Shown piece by piece: positions 11,891 through 22,534 of a stretch of 64,000 bases of DNA. Every line of letters starts with the position of its first letter. The first letter of the stretch is position 1. The stretch spans positions 36,103,903-36,167,902 of the forward strand of contig OW386289.2 of NCBI GenBank assembly GCA_936432065.2, in the 5' to 3' direction. The translations under genes and the position numbers were made by a program. The DNA comes from Rutpela maculata (lineage: Eukaryota; Arthropoda; Insecta; Coleoptera; Cerambycidae). Under the pieces are notes generated by a model, which was given only the letters and a program-made list of their open reading frames with translations, had not been told where the DNA came from and made no database searches.

Positions 11891-13488
11891 TCTTGGCGTC
11901 CTCGTCAAGGGTTGTTGAGATGTCTTTTCCATTTAAGGGCGTCGGCGTCGTCTTCAGGATTTGAAGCTCGCTAGCGTTGATCTGGAGAATATGTCGTTTA
12001 GCGCATACAAGCTGATGAATCCTCTGTCTGTAAATACATAGGAGAACAAATATAATTAATATACAGAGTGTTGTAATAATTGTGGCGGCAGCATGCGTAA
12101 TGTCGAAGGCAGGGCTGTCCAATAGAATTTCTTTCTTTAATGGCTCCAGGTCTTCTTTTAACTTGGCTATTTTGTCGAGATGCGTTGATTGCAATTTTAT
12201 AGTATGCGATGGCGAGAGAGGTAGATTATTAATCCGCACATCACTAAAGTTTAATAAAACAGAGTTTATACGTGTGTGTACCAGGTTATTGTCAATAATT
12301 ACTGGACACTGAGAGTTAATCAAGTTATTTCCGTGCACTAAATGTCTTGTGATGATATTTTCACATTTCTCGATAATTTCTTTGGGTTCAGAAAATATAG
12401 TTAAAATTCCTTGGGTGGTTAGCTTATAGGCTTCTGATTGTCGTATTTCGGCTAAAGTACAATGTTCTGGTCGATCTAAGATGCACTGAGTGTTTAGTAA
12501 ATCTTGACATATGAAGAATCTGGTCGTTTTACTGCAGCTGTCGGTCCATCTGTCCTCAAGTTGATTTTCTAAGTAATATTTTGCTGCAGGTATAAGGGAT
12601 ATAAGGTTTGCATCGGGAGTTGGATAAATTCGAGATAAATTATAATAAGGTGGATTCAGGATAGGGATCTTAAGAGCCATACACAAAATATTGTTAATAG
12701 CAATGATTCCTAATTTTGAATTCTGCAATATTTCAAAAGGATGACTTTTATCATAAGATATTAATGTATTCTTCTCATAGTCACTTAAAAGTTCTGTCTC
12801 TATTTCTTGTAATTCTTTAAAAGTTATAATTTCTAGATTCGATATTTCATTGTTAGTGAATGATATTGTTCTTATCAGAATGTCTATTTGATTTTCCACT
12901 AGGTCCAATGAATTTTTCTGCTGTTGCAAAAAGAACAATTGTTCAAAATGGTCTTTATATGTATGTATTATTGAAAGAATATGCTTTTGATTGTGTTCAA
13001 TAGTTTCTAAGGAATTGTAAAATCTTTCAGTTATGTTTGAAAATATAGTGACAGTTTGTGATACACGCTTATTGATTTTAGCTTGATTTTCAGAAAGCGT
13101 GTGGATATTATTATTGATATTTTCTAGATCGGTTTGGTCTAAATTACCTGTTATAAAACGAATTACGTGTCCTAATCCATCTATCAAAGATCTTTTATTT
13201 CTATGGAATATTATTTTGTGAATTTTCCTTTCGATTGTTATTAATTTGTCCTTAATTAATTCCTGCATTTGTTGATTAATTTTACTTTGTGAATCTTCAC
13301 ATTGTTTTAATACATTCTGAGTAGTTATTTTGTAATTTTGAAAATATCTTTCTAAAGTATTTATATTATATGAAAAATAAATTTTGTGATAAAAATTAAG
13401 AGTTTTCGCTGTCCCTAGAGGTTCCTGGTAATAACCTTGTGTTTTGATTGGTGTGATCCGCAGCGTTTGAAGTGCTGGGAGCGTCAGT
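11886..13488 (-). CDS. env: errantivirus envelope (baculovirus F-like) protein
   Basis: An open frame runs without a stop to the end at 11886. The first internal ATG is at 13268 (460 codons), but the same frame is open further upstream to a good splice acceptor, TTATTTTCAG, ending at 13489. Since env of these elements is expressed from a spliced message, the exon probably begins at 13488. From the internal ATG: a furin-like site RNKR at 23-26, directly followed by a glycine-containing hydrophobic fusion-peptide-like segment (about 27-45), a long helical and cysteine-bearing ectodomain, a membrane anchor at about 394-413 and a cytoplasmic tail of about 47 residues. This organisation is that of insect errantivirus/baculovirus F proteins. 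The frame looks intact, unlike pol. Whether it is expressed is unknown. Confidence 0.88.
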
Positions 13489-13491
13489 CTG
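13489..13491 (-). promoter_or_regulatory. putative splice acceptor for env mRNA
   Basis: The minus strand reads TTATTTTCAG followed by ACTGACG. It lies just upstream of the start of the env-like sequence and inside the pol end, as in gypsy-type elements that splice a leader to env. Confidence 0.55.
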
Positions 13492-14653
13492 AAAATAATT
13501 AATTTTCTTACTCTTTTTACTTTATTTAAATTTCTATTAGTTAAAGCAGATGATGTTAAACTTAAAATAATATTATCTTGATCAATTACTTTAACTTGTT
13601 CATATAATACTTTGTGTTTACCTTGTTGTTCGAGTTTTTCAACATATAATTCTTGTTCTTTAGATACATCTATAGTTTCTCTATTTCCATTTATACCATT
13701 ATGCGTTTCTTGGTAATATTTACTAATAATTTCTTTTTGATCAAATATTTTTTGTATATCTTTAAGACAAGTTGAAGTTATTAATAATTTTATAGAGTTT
13801 TTTTTTTTTTTTTTAACTATTTAACGTCGGCCTATTTCCGCTACCAGGGCCTATCACCGACGCCAGGAGACGAGCTACCCCCAACCTGGAAATTTTGCCG
13901 AACCTCTTCCCTTAAGAAGAGTAGGGATCTTTTACTTGCCTAACATTTAATAGACAAGGGACCGCCTGCTTTACATCCCCTCCGAAGGATGGTATATCCA
14001 CTACGTAATCCTCGTCTGAAATTACGTAACTTCCGAGTATACACTGATATACAAGCCTCTAGAAGGTGGGACGAGAACGCTGTATTTCCCAAGATGGGAG
14101 CCCATCCAAGTACTAACCGCGCTCGACGTTGCTTCAACGGAATATCGACTGATATTTACATTGAAGTCGCCTCTACGCCCGCCCCTTTTATAGAGTTGTT
14201 CAAATTGTTTTTAAAACGTTTTAATTCTTGAATTTTAAACTTCTCATTTGGTACATATAAGGATGTAGTTATATTTGGGTTCATTCGGTTCTTACAAATT
14301 TCTGATAAAGACTTTTCAATCTGATTTTCCGGTAATTTAATTGTTAATCGAACTTTAGTTAGTTCATTAGAGTCGGTATTTAAAAGTATTGCTAACTGAT
14401 TTTTTAAATTATTTTGAGGGTGTTCAGTGACTGGTATTACTAACCCATTGTCGTTGTTATTAATTGAGTGATAAGTTTCGATATGGTCATTTAAATCATT
14501 TTCATTAATTTGTGGTAAATTTGGTTCTTTAAGTAAATCGTCTAATAAATCATTAATGTCTTCTGGATTTGGAGTTTCATTACACTGAGGGATTATTGAT
14601 TCATTTTCATTAAAATTTACTTCTATACGAGAAAGAGCGTCAGCAACATAATT
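13492..14653 (-). pseudogene. pol: pol remnant: RNase H end, linker, partial integrase
   Basis: Directly after the stop of the gag-protease frame, the same frame gives NYVADALSRIE, the conserved end of the Ty3/gypsy RNase H domain. The stop is a single TAA where family members usually carry a glutamine or glutamate codon. A linker of about 150 codons follows. After the SINE and one target copy are removed, the frame continues with a segment like the start of the integrase HHCC region (SKYYQETHNG) and then a basic C-terminal stretch. The reverse transcriptase, most of RNase H and the catalytic integrase core are not present. The remnant is in frame with env. Confidence 0.75.
13800..14185 (-). 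mobile_element. 5S rRNA-derived SINE, inserted in errantivirus pol
   Basis: On the minus strand the head contains GCAACGTCGAGCGCGGTTAG and TACTTGGATGGG, which match the internal promoter half of 5S rRNA. The 3' part ends in an oligo-A tail (poly-T at 13800-13816 on the plus strand). It is flanked by perfect 12-bp repeats TTTTATAGAGTT at 13788-13799 and 14186-14197, as made by LINE-type integration. A second copy lies at 21825-22206. Both share the whole body of about 380 bp. Confidence 0.92.
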
Positions 14654-16347
14654 TTATTTTCCTTTTTTGTATTTTATGGTAAAATCAAACTCTTCTGATT
14701 TTAAAGGTGGTGTTCTTATTAACTCAGGAAATTTTAATTTTTTGTCTTGTTTGTCGGGTTCTAGTTTGTCAAAGTATTCGTAGGGGAGTACAATTATTCT
14801 TTCTTGAGAGTTAATTTTGATTTGATTCAGATTGTTAATTGGCATTTTTGCTATGTCATTATTTGTGTGTGTATTTGTATGTGTTATACATTCGGGTGGT
14901 GTCAAGTCGTTAAATTTTAATTCCGGTATATAAACATTCCCTTGTTCAATACTTGTGAGTATTTGAACATAGTTAATTTGTTTATTGTTTATATTTACTT
15001 TATTATCAGAATATTCAAAGTAAAATGGGATTTTAATATTGTTAATAGTTAAATATTGGTGTTTGTAATCTATATTAGCTTTTAATCTGACAAAGTCTCT
15101 TGACCCAATAAGTGCGTCATATTTATTATGCCAAGGGATGACTCTTAGTTTTATCTCGTCTTTGATTCCCAATTCACTTAACAAATCTATTTTTAAATTT
15201 TTGTCTGATGTTATTGTTTTATGCAGTCCAGTGACAGAGAAATTTTCTATGAATATCTTATTTTTAAAAGGAGCAATTTTATTCGGATTTATAATAGAAT
15301 CGGTTGCGCCGGTATCTATTAAAATCTTTAAATTTAAATTTGGTAAATAAAACAACGGAAGTCGTGAAGTACATCCTATATTATTTAGGTTAATATTGGG
15401 TGTTTCTAGACCTGTATCTGTTTTTAGATTTTCAGAGTAATAAATTTGATCTGAATTTTCTTCTATTTCATTCGAACCTGTGTCATTTGAATGTTGGGTG
15501 GTCACGCATGTACATTGGCATACGGGGTACGAATTTTCGAGTACTTCATTTGTTTCTATATTGTATATCTCTTTTGAAACAAAGTTTCTATTGTGAAATG
15601 GTTTAGTTTGGGACACACTATTATGGCTAGTGGTCGACATAGGTGTGGGTATATACTGACTAGAGTTATTTATTGGTCTTGGATTTCCAAATACTTCTTT
15701 ATTTGTTGGAAAGTGCTGTCTTTGAGGTATCTGTTTATTTATGTCACCAAAAGGTCGATAGATTTGGATTTGATTTTGTGAGTTGAATGATTGATTAAAT
15801 TGATTAGGTGTAGATGGTGCAAGTTCATTCTTAAAAAGTTTATTTGGCTGATTTGGCTTAACATTTATGAAAGTATTTGTCTTGTGTAAGCTTTCGCTTG
15901 CCGTCTGTCTGTTGTCATGTTCTTTACATTTTAATAGTGCCTGTTCAATAGTCGTTGGTGGTACATAGGATAATAAAGTTCCGTAGGGTTCTTTAATTCC
16001 AATAGTAAATTGTTCCAAATAGGAATTTTTTATTTCTTTAATTTTATATTGAAGAATTTCGTCATTAGTAAGATGTAGTTGAAAATGTTGTATAAGTAAA
16101 CTTTGGGCTTCAATAATGCGGTGGTAAAATTGAATAACACTTTCGTTTGTATCTTGTTCTATTTGTTTTATTGTAGAAACGAGTAAATTTTCGTTTTTAA
16201 ACTAAAATCAATAAGGTTTTCTTGTGATTGTTGAGACGTTGAATTTTGACTGATTGACTCTAGATTAGTTTTAGTACTAATTTTGTTTAAATAAGGTGAA
16301 TATCTTGATTGATTTTCAATTATTTCAATAGAAATTCTGTCATTCAT
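14654..16347 (-). pseudogene. gag: errantivirus gag and aspartic protease frame
   Basis: A likely gag start is the ATG at 16347 (MNDRISIEI); a frameshift near 16200 joins it to the long frame that ends at 14654. The gag part has no zinc knuckle, as usual in errantiviruses, and is rich in N, Q and S. A retroviral-type aspartic protease follows: LIDTGATDSI with the catalytic DTG, then ALIGSRDFV for the flap-distal strand. After the protease the frame jumps within a few dozen residues to FDFTIKYKKGK, the end of RNase H, which locates the internal deletion. The frame closes at a premature TAA. Gag and protease are in one frame here, so no ribosomal frameshift is visible. Confidence 0.82.
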
Positions 16348-16734
16348 TTGAATATATAGACATTTGGCTTCACTTTGTAAGTGAAAAATAAAATATATAT
16401 TTATTTCGTTATGGCTCTTAGGGCTAATGGATTAATTATGAGGTGGAGAGGTACTTACAGGAAGAGAATGAAGTGCATTACTTTTTCTTTATTCTTCTGT
16501 TGGTTACTTCTCGTCTCGTACTCAGAGATTGAGTCGTCTTGGGAAGTGATAACAAGTAGATTTCTTCTCAAGTGTCTAAGGAATAGACAAAGCCGTTTGG
16601 ATGGTGCAGATGTCGTCTGGAGATGATTCCCAATGAATTTGTCTTCAGGTTGCACTATTTCGATTACACGTAAAGAATTGAAATTCGCCGATGTTGGAAT
16701 TAATTACAATAATTTTTCCAAAACCGTCGTGTAA

Positions 16735-16751
16735 TCCTGTTCGCAGCGCCA
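16735..16751 (-). other. primer-binding site
   Basis: Immediately inside the 5' LTR the minus strand reads TGGCGCTGCGAACAGGA. TGGCGC at the LTR edge is the usual start of a tRNA-complementary primer site; the rest resembles the serine-tRNA type but I cannot confirm the tRNA. Confidence 0.6.
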
Positions 16752-17003
16752 GTTATATTTATCACTCCGAAATATTACTTTTTAAAAAGATTTAATTTCA
16801 AAAATAAAGTTACAGAATATGATAAATAATATTGAAACAATACAGCATAGCCTCCGGCTACAAGACTAATGTGAATATTGAATGCCTTAACTTAAGTTTT
16901 ACAAGTATTTATAGGGAAGATAAATAGGAAGATAATGATGTAAACACCCTGACGTAGCAGGGTGTTTACATCATTAAGATAACAGAGTTTGTCATATATA
17001 ACT
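16751..17003 (-). repeat. 5' LTR of errantivirus (253 bp)
   Basis: Same as the 3' LTR except for an extra 23 bp that completes a perfect 18-bp-stem hairpin (AATGATGTAAACACCCTG, 6-nt loop, complement) at about 16935-16977. Outer border: TGCA target duplicate at 17004-17007. Confidence 0.95.
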
Positions 17004-17053
17004 TGCATAGATGACTCATATACTAGTATTTTCAAAATAAATATTTTCATAAA

Positions 17054-17662
17054 ACCGCTGCCCAAGGAATCACTACTTACACATCCAGATTTTCTATCCA
17101 AGTCTCTCACAACGAAAAAAAAATTGCATGTGTAAATAATTGTTTATGAGACTTTAATAATATAATATTTGCAATCGCCTACCCCAAAAACCCATAAACC
17201 GATATGCCACGTCGGTAGTGGGGTGGGGGTGGTGGAAGGGGAGTGGTAGTGGGAAGTAAGAACATTTTTGAGGCCTTTGGTTCTTGTACACACACTAACT
17301 CACAATTTTATTTTTTTCACCCCCTTTAATGGGGGGTGGCTAATGCAAAAACATTTTTTTGAGACTCTTCTCTTATATATAGTAAATACCAACTTTATGG
17401 ACTCCTGTTTGCTTGATTTACCTATTTACCCCCATTTACCCCAATTTACCCCTCCAACGGAATAAGATTAAAACATAATCTAGTTCCAGATCTCGTTAAA
17501 ATATATACGTGTACCCAATTTCAAGTCAATATTTTAAACGGTTCCAGAGTAATCGTGCGCACAAAAAAAAGTTACAGACAGACAGGCAAACCGACGTTTC
17601 ATGACATTCTGAGCCTATTTGAACAATAAAAATTTTCAAAATTCGGTGGAGGCATAGTACCG
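17054..17662 (-). repeat. repeat family R, copy 1 (reverse)
   Basis: Matches 36876-37545 in reverse, including CCGCTGCCCAAGGAATCACT at its edge, G/C-homopolymer blocks (GGGGTGGGGGTGG), the ACTCTGGAACCG-type block and the GTCTGTCTG run in reverse. No coding potential. Further copies at 21231 and 36190. Confidence 0.7.
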
Positions 17663-17917
17663 CATGTAAGTAATTAGCGTAAAACCAATAGATCACGAGA
17701 TATACAAGAAAAACTCATTTTTGCGACTTTTGATTGTCGATAATTCTGATGGCGTACACAATTTCGCAATGGACTTTTGACACATTATTTGTAATATCAA
17801 ACTGAAGAAGTGTTGAAGAGATCAGTTTATCAGGATATTTTTTAAGATAAATCGTAAAATGACTGATCTACTAAGAAATGACTCACTGTCACGCGGTAGA
17901 GAGCTGGAAATATGTTC
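17663..17917. other. unassigned
   Basis: Short non-coding stretch between repeat R and the mariner-like fragment; includes the degraded upstream part of the latter. Confidence 0.35.
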
Positions 17918-18061
17918 GATATAACGCCATTGGACTTTTGCGTGTGGGGTAGGATGAAAAAACTTGTCTACAATGAAGAAATTCAAAATCGTGCTCAACT
18001 GATAGCAAAAATGGAGCAAGCTGCTCTACAATTATGAACAGAAATAAGGATGACTGCGATT
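17918..18061 (+). pseudogene. mariner/Tc1-type transposase C-terminal fragment
   Basis: The frame gives DITPLDFCVWGRMKKLVY and then EIQNRAQLIAKMEQA before a stop. The block around the third catalytic acidic residue in mariner-like transposases reads SPDxxPxDFFLWG, and this fragment keeps it from the D onward, with changes (FCVWG). The upstream DDE parts are unrecognisable. A dead fragment of about 45 codons. Confidence 0.7.
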
Positions 18062-19554
18062 AAAATAAGAAGCACAGAAATGCAATAATGAATTTTATTT
18101 CAAACATAAAAAAATAATAGTTTTTGAACCTTTTGAATAGTTTTTGAAAAGATAGCATTGTTTTTGTGGAAAAACCACACATATTTATTTTTCGATTAAT
18201 TGAAAAATAGTTGCCGATTGATGTTCGTTTGTTTTTTTTTTCTAACTGATAAAAATTGATGGTATGTATGATGATACCAATAAAAGAGAATATAATAGAG
18301 AAGTGTTCAAAGTAAATCTAGACGACATTTAAAAAATTGTACGACTTCGAAATTCGAGACCTCAAGTTACCATTACAATTTTTTTCCTACAAATGACTTT
18401 TCTATTTCTTTCTAACCAGATTGTAGATTGTAGATTGTAGATTGTAGATTGTTTAAGGGATCGCTTGGCCCTAAGTTGGCCTCGACCTAAAACATCTTTT
18501 GTGAATTACCCTACAACTAGTTGTTGCCCAGGATTCCAAAACTTTTTGCAAAGCTTGTGATTTTCCTGGGAGGTGATTTCCCTATGTCCTCAGGCGTTAA
18601 TTCCGCCTGTTCCAGGTATTTTAGCCGAATGCGGATTAATACCTTGCGTTCACAAATAGTACAGTACCTTATTTATTTACATAGATTTAATAGTTTCGGA
18701 GATATGAAAGTTTACAAATGGCGTCCGAACGTTTATAAGACGAAAAATGCAGTTTAAATGTTAAATATTGCAAAAATTGTGACACCTACGTCACGCATGC
18801 TAAGAAATGAAATTAAAGACAATTAATTGCGCTTTCAAATTATTTTTTACTCGTTCCTATACCATAAGAAATAAAGAAGTTATGACGGAAAAATGTGCGT
18901 ATTTATATTTTTTTATATAAAAAGGTCGCCATTTTGTTACTCTAATTAGCCAGTAATTTAAATAAATTATCTCAAACTCAGTTTTTCGCTAAGATGTAGC
19001 ATTACCTAGATGCTTTTTTGCCCATTTAAAGCACTTGCTTTAGAAAAAAATGCATTTTAAACTTTAAAGCTAATTTCGAAACACTTGGATACCAAATGTA
19101 AACTTAAATATCTCCGAAATTATTAATCCCACATCAATAAACAGAAAATATAATTAATTCCCAGTTTGTACTTTCTGTAATTAGTCTGTGACATTTTTTC
19201 GATAAAGTAATACTTTTCGAGATATTTGACGAAAGCCGTTTGGAAATACCTTTTTTTTAAGCTAAAATCGCAATTTTGAAGTCGTTATAACTTAAAAACT
19301 ATCAATTTATGTGAAAAATTGCATAGAACCTTTTCTTCTTAAAATTTGATTCTATTTCAGCTCCAATAAATATATATATATTTTTTAAGTGCCATCCCCT
19401 GAGAGGGGGTGGCACTTAAAACCCCCTATAAATTAGCAAGCCCCCGCACAATATAGAAACTTTTCTGTGAAGCATTTACTATTATACTGCCAAAAATGAA
19501 CGAAATCCGTTCAATATGACATTATTCCGAAGTTAAAACCTCTAGTTACTGTAC
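18062..19554. other. unassigned, AT-rich, no gene seen
   Basis: No supported coding region. Contains the tandem heptamer at 18421-18451 and a stretch of ACCT/GGGG-rich sequence near 19390-19440 with the self-complementary pair CCCCTGAGAGGGG. Confidence 0.4.
18421..18451. repeat. tandem heptamer (TTGTAGA)n
   Basis: Just over four consecutive copies of the 7-base unit. Confidence 0.9.
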
Positions 19555-20110
19555 TAAAAGCACATGTTCCGCATTCTCAGTTGCAACATCGCAGTATCTG
19601 CATTTGTCATCTTCCAAAAATGGAGATTTTTTAGGCGATTAATCAGTCATGACTAACGACTAACTAATAAAATATTAATCGTTAGTCATGATTGATTATC
19701 TACTAAAAAAAGCCCAACTAACCAATTAGTCATTAGCCACAACTAATATATTATTAATTACTCGTTAGTCATGATTGATTAGTCAACTAAAAAATGTCCA
19801 TCTCTGCCATCTTCTGCCATGCCCATGTTCTTGAGATGATATCTCAAGGGGCAATGGCCATTTAGAAGGCCTGTGATCAGCCTTTGGTCGGACTTTTCGA
19901 GTTCCAGAAGCCTTGTGACATTCTTTATCGAATAGATTATAAACTTTTTCGCTTGTCTTTGGCTTGCAGTATTCTTCCAGTAGAACATCCTTTTGTCCCA
20001 TTTCCCATTTTTGGACCTCCTCCGCTCTGTGTCCCTTAGATAAGCCACAGAACGGTTCGGGTCCGAAAATTGGGGCTTCGGCCCCTTTTCTTGCAAGGCT
20101 GTCAACTAAT
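19555..20110 (-). pseudogene. LINE ORF2 C-terminal fragment (RNase H end and zinc knuckle)
   Basis: The minus strand reads LLELEKSDQRLITGLLNGHC and PLRYHLKNMGMAEDG, the familiar end of the RNase H-like region of insect LINEs, and after an inserted repeat continues LEDDKCRYCDVATENAEHVL, a CxxC...H zinc motif. The insertion at about 19633-19797 splits the two blocks. No RT domain is adjacent, so the copy is truncated and dead. Confidence 0.75.
19633..19797. mobile_element. small repeat insertion with TTAGTCATGATTGATTA units
   Basis: Contains three related copies of the TTAGTCATGA(T/C)TGATT unit in both orientations and separates two parts of one LINE frame, so it must be an insertion. A mirrored pair (AATCAGTCATGACTAACGA and complement) suggests a MITE-like structure. 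Confidence 0.55.
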
Positions 20111-20545
20111 CCATTGCCTTCTATTCTTCTAACCAGCAGAAACTTTTAATTTATTTTTATTTTGGAAGTTTATTTATTTGGAAACGGAAAAAAAATATTT
20201 CAGAATTTGAAAAGTTAAACTTAGTGTGTAATTTACATAAATGATGAAAAATTATAAATATTATAAAAAAAGTAGCATTTTTCATACAGGTATGTTTGGT
20301 CATATAAATGCCAAATGACCTCCCTACCTTCATGTTCTGGGTCATCATCGCTTTACAACACACCCTGAATATTTAAACAAGCTTACTGTTAACAGTTACA
20401 CATTCTGTAGGATACTCTATAGGATACTCGCAGTTTTCTTGTAAATAATGTTAGTTTTTGGATGTCCTAAATTTTGTGATACCAAGTTTGTTGTGAAAAA
20501 AATATATGAAAAAAAAAAATAGAAAAAAAAAATAGAAAAAAAAAA
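20111..20545. other. unassigned, with A-rich tract
   Basis: No gene seen. The segment 20505-20550 is an A-rich tract with repeated AAAAAAATAG that abuts the tRNA-like sequence. Confidence 0.35.
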
Positions 20546-20548
20546 TAT

Positions 20549-20640
20549 CACCTGTCTGGGAGTCGAACACACGATCTTTGGAAAACTTTAGCCACTGGAC
20601 CGTCACACATTACTACGAAAATTGAATGTCTGTATATACA
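20549..20640 (-). pseudogene. tRNA-like sequence, possible SINE head
   Basis: On the minus strand GGTCCAGTGGCTAAAG resembles a pol III A box and GTGTTCGACTCCCAGACAGG a B box, with spacing like a tRNA. A run of thymidines and pyrimidine-rich repeats follows. The ends do not pair as a full acceptor stem, so a functional tRNA is unlikely. Confidence 0.45.
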
Positions 20641-20649
20641 TCTTTCGAG

Positions 20650-21225
20650 AATCATATTTTAACGCATTAGATTTATTATGAAATATATATTAGTAAAATG
20701 TATAAACAAAAAAAATGTTATAGAGATAACATTTCGCAAGATTTTTATTTGAGTACAAGTGACAAAAATTAAGAAAATATATATTTTTAAAATTAAATGA
20801 TTAATAACTTTCTTATTTACCGACTGATTTTCTTCAAAAACAATAGGATTCTTCCTCTAGCTAACACTAATTTATTTTCCAAATTTTAGTACAATCGGAC
20901 TTTTCTTTCTTAAGCTATCGTGCTTAAAAGAAACGTGACGGACGGATAAACAGACAGACGGACGTTTTGAAAGTTATTCAGAATTCGTTCACTAACACAA
21001 TGATCAAATGCAATATACTCTTCGTTTTCGCGAAGAGTATAATAATATAAAATTAATTTACTTAAGTTTAGATAGTAATTGACAAAGTTCAATTATTAAG
21101 CAAAGAGAAATTATTTAAACGTACATTTTGTATACATTACAAAAAATATGTATAAATGTTTTCATTTTCTTGACCGTTGATATAAAATTAATATTCTGGG
21201 ATTTTCGCTCTTTTTAAATGAAAAT
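20650..21225. other. unassigned
   Basis: AT-rich with no coding support. A short perfect hairpin ACTCTTCG...CGAAGAGT lies at 21016-21038 and a GACAGACGGACG run at 20950-20973. Confidence 0.4.
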
Positions 21226-21230
21226 AATTA

Positions 21231-21770
21231 CTTCCACATCCAGTGGAAGTATAGTAACGACAAAAAATTTTTTAAAAATTTTTATTGTTCAAATAGGCTT
21301 AAAATGTCATGAAACGTCGAGATTTTAAGTTTGAGCGAAAAAAAATTTCTGTCTGTCTGTCGGTCTGTCTGTAACTTTTTTTTTGTGCGCACTTTTACTC
21401 TGGAACCGTTTAAGATATTGACTTGAAATTTGGTACACGTATGTACTTTAACGAGATCTGGAACTAGATTATTTTTTCATGTTGTTCCGACGAAGGGTTG
21501 GGGGGTAAATTGGGATAAATTTGGGGTAAATGGGTAAATCAAGCAGGTAAGAGCCGATAAAATTGGTATTTAGTATATATAAGAGAAGCTAGGATCTCAA
21601 AAAAAATTTTGGCATTAGCCACCCCCATTACCACGCCCACCCCCTTATTAAAGGGGATGAAAAAAAATTGTAATTTAGTGTATGTACAAGAACCAGAAAC
21701 CTCAAAATATTTTTTTACTTCATTGGGGGAGTATGTTTTTTTTTTAGTTTTAACACTATATTTTTTTTTA
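21231..21770 (+). repeat. repeat family R, copy 2
   Basis: Begins CTTCCACATCCAGTGGAAGT and runs parallel to 36876-37360 with few differences, including the GTCTGTCTGTCGG run, CTCTGGAACCGTTTAAGATA and the C-rich block. The 3' part after about 21750 is missing or replaced. Confidence 0.75.
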
Positions 21771-21824
21771 TCGCAGAGTGTAGTTATTCAAACATTATAT
21801 TCTAAGATATTCTAAGAAATGGCG

Positions 21825-22206
21825 AGGGGCGAGCGTAGAGGCGACTTCAATGTGAATATCAGTCGATATTCCGTTGAAGCAACGTCGAGCGCGGTTAGTA
21901 CTTGGATGGGTGACCCACCTATCTTGGGAAATACAGCGTTCTCGTCCCACTTTCTAGCGGCTTGTATATCAGTGTATACGCGGAAGTTACGTAATTTCAG
22001 ACGAGGATTACGTAGTGGATATACCATCCTTCGGAGGGAATGTAAAGCAGGCTTGTCTATTAAATGTTAGGCAAGTAAAAGATCCCTACTCTTCTTAAGG
22101 GAAGAAGTTCGGCAAAATTTCCAGGTTGGAGGTAGCTCGTCTCCTGGCGTCGGTGATAGGCCCTGGTGGCGGAAATAGGCCGACGTTAAATAGTTAAAAA
22201 AAAAAA
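21825..22206 (+). mobile_element. 5S rRNA-derived SINE, plus-strand copy
   Basis: Full-length copy with 5S-like GCAACGTCGAGCGCGGTTAG and TACTTGGATGGGTGACC, a unique body and a 3' A tail. The 11-bp direct repeats AAGAAATGGCG at 21814-21824 and 22207-22217 bound it. Keeps the GTGACC after GGATGG that the copy at 13.8 kb lost. Confidence 0.94.
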
Positions 22207-22350
22207 AAGAAATGGCGGAAGCGCTACGGACGCGTGCGGTACTATTTTATTAAGTACGAATATAAAATAAAATAATTATGACGTACCTAAAAATTTAAAA
22301 ATAAAATAAAATGTAAAAAAACATTTTAAAAACAATAATAATATAAATTA

Positions 22351-22420
22351 AATTGTCTTAAAAGCTTGTCTCGTGAATAGAAGAAATAAAAATTACGACA
22401 AGCTTTTAAGACAATTAAAT
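22351..22420. repeat. hairpin, 19-bp arms
   Basis: ATTGTCTTAAAAGCTTGTC and its exact complement are separated by about 28 bases. Confidence 0.65.
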
Positions 22421-22534
22421 CTATTTTTTTATTTTTTTCGTTTTAGTACACCTAAATAATATAATGGCTTGTTTTTAAAAAGTTTTTTTTTATGATACGA
22501 TTAACTTAAGTACCACTATTTTATATATTGAAGG

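Larger units (their letters stand above)
11647..17003 (-). mobile_element. errantivirus-type LTR retrotransposon (Ty3/gypsy with env), internally deleted
   Basis: A complete insertion on the minus strand: near-identical LTRs at both ends starting AGTTAT and ending ATAACT, the 4-bp target duplication TGCA (11643-11646 and 17004-17007), a primer-binding site, a polypurine tract, a gag-protease frame and an env frame. The AGT...ACT LTR ends and an alternating purine/pyrimidine target (TGTGCATA) fit errantiviruses such as gypsy. The middle of pol is missing: protease is followed almost directly by the last residues of RNase H, then a linker, part of the integrase zinc region, and env. Reverse transcriptase and the integrase core are absent, so it cannot move by itself. 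A 5S SINE is inserted at 13800-14185. Confidence 0.93.

Noticed and set aside
13800..14185. 5S rRNA gene
   Set aside because: Only the promoter-containing 3' half resembles 5S; the body, A tail and target duplicates mark it as a SINE.
21819..22070. 83-codon open frame at 21.8 kb and its counterpart at 13.9-14.2 kb
   Set aside because: Both lie inside 5S-derived SINE copies; the frames are accidental.
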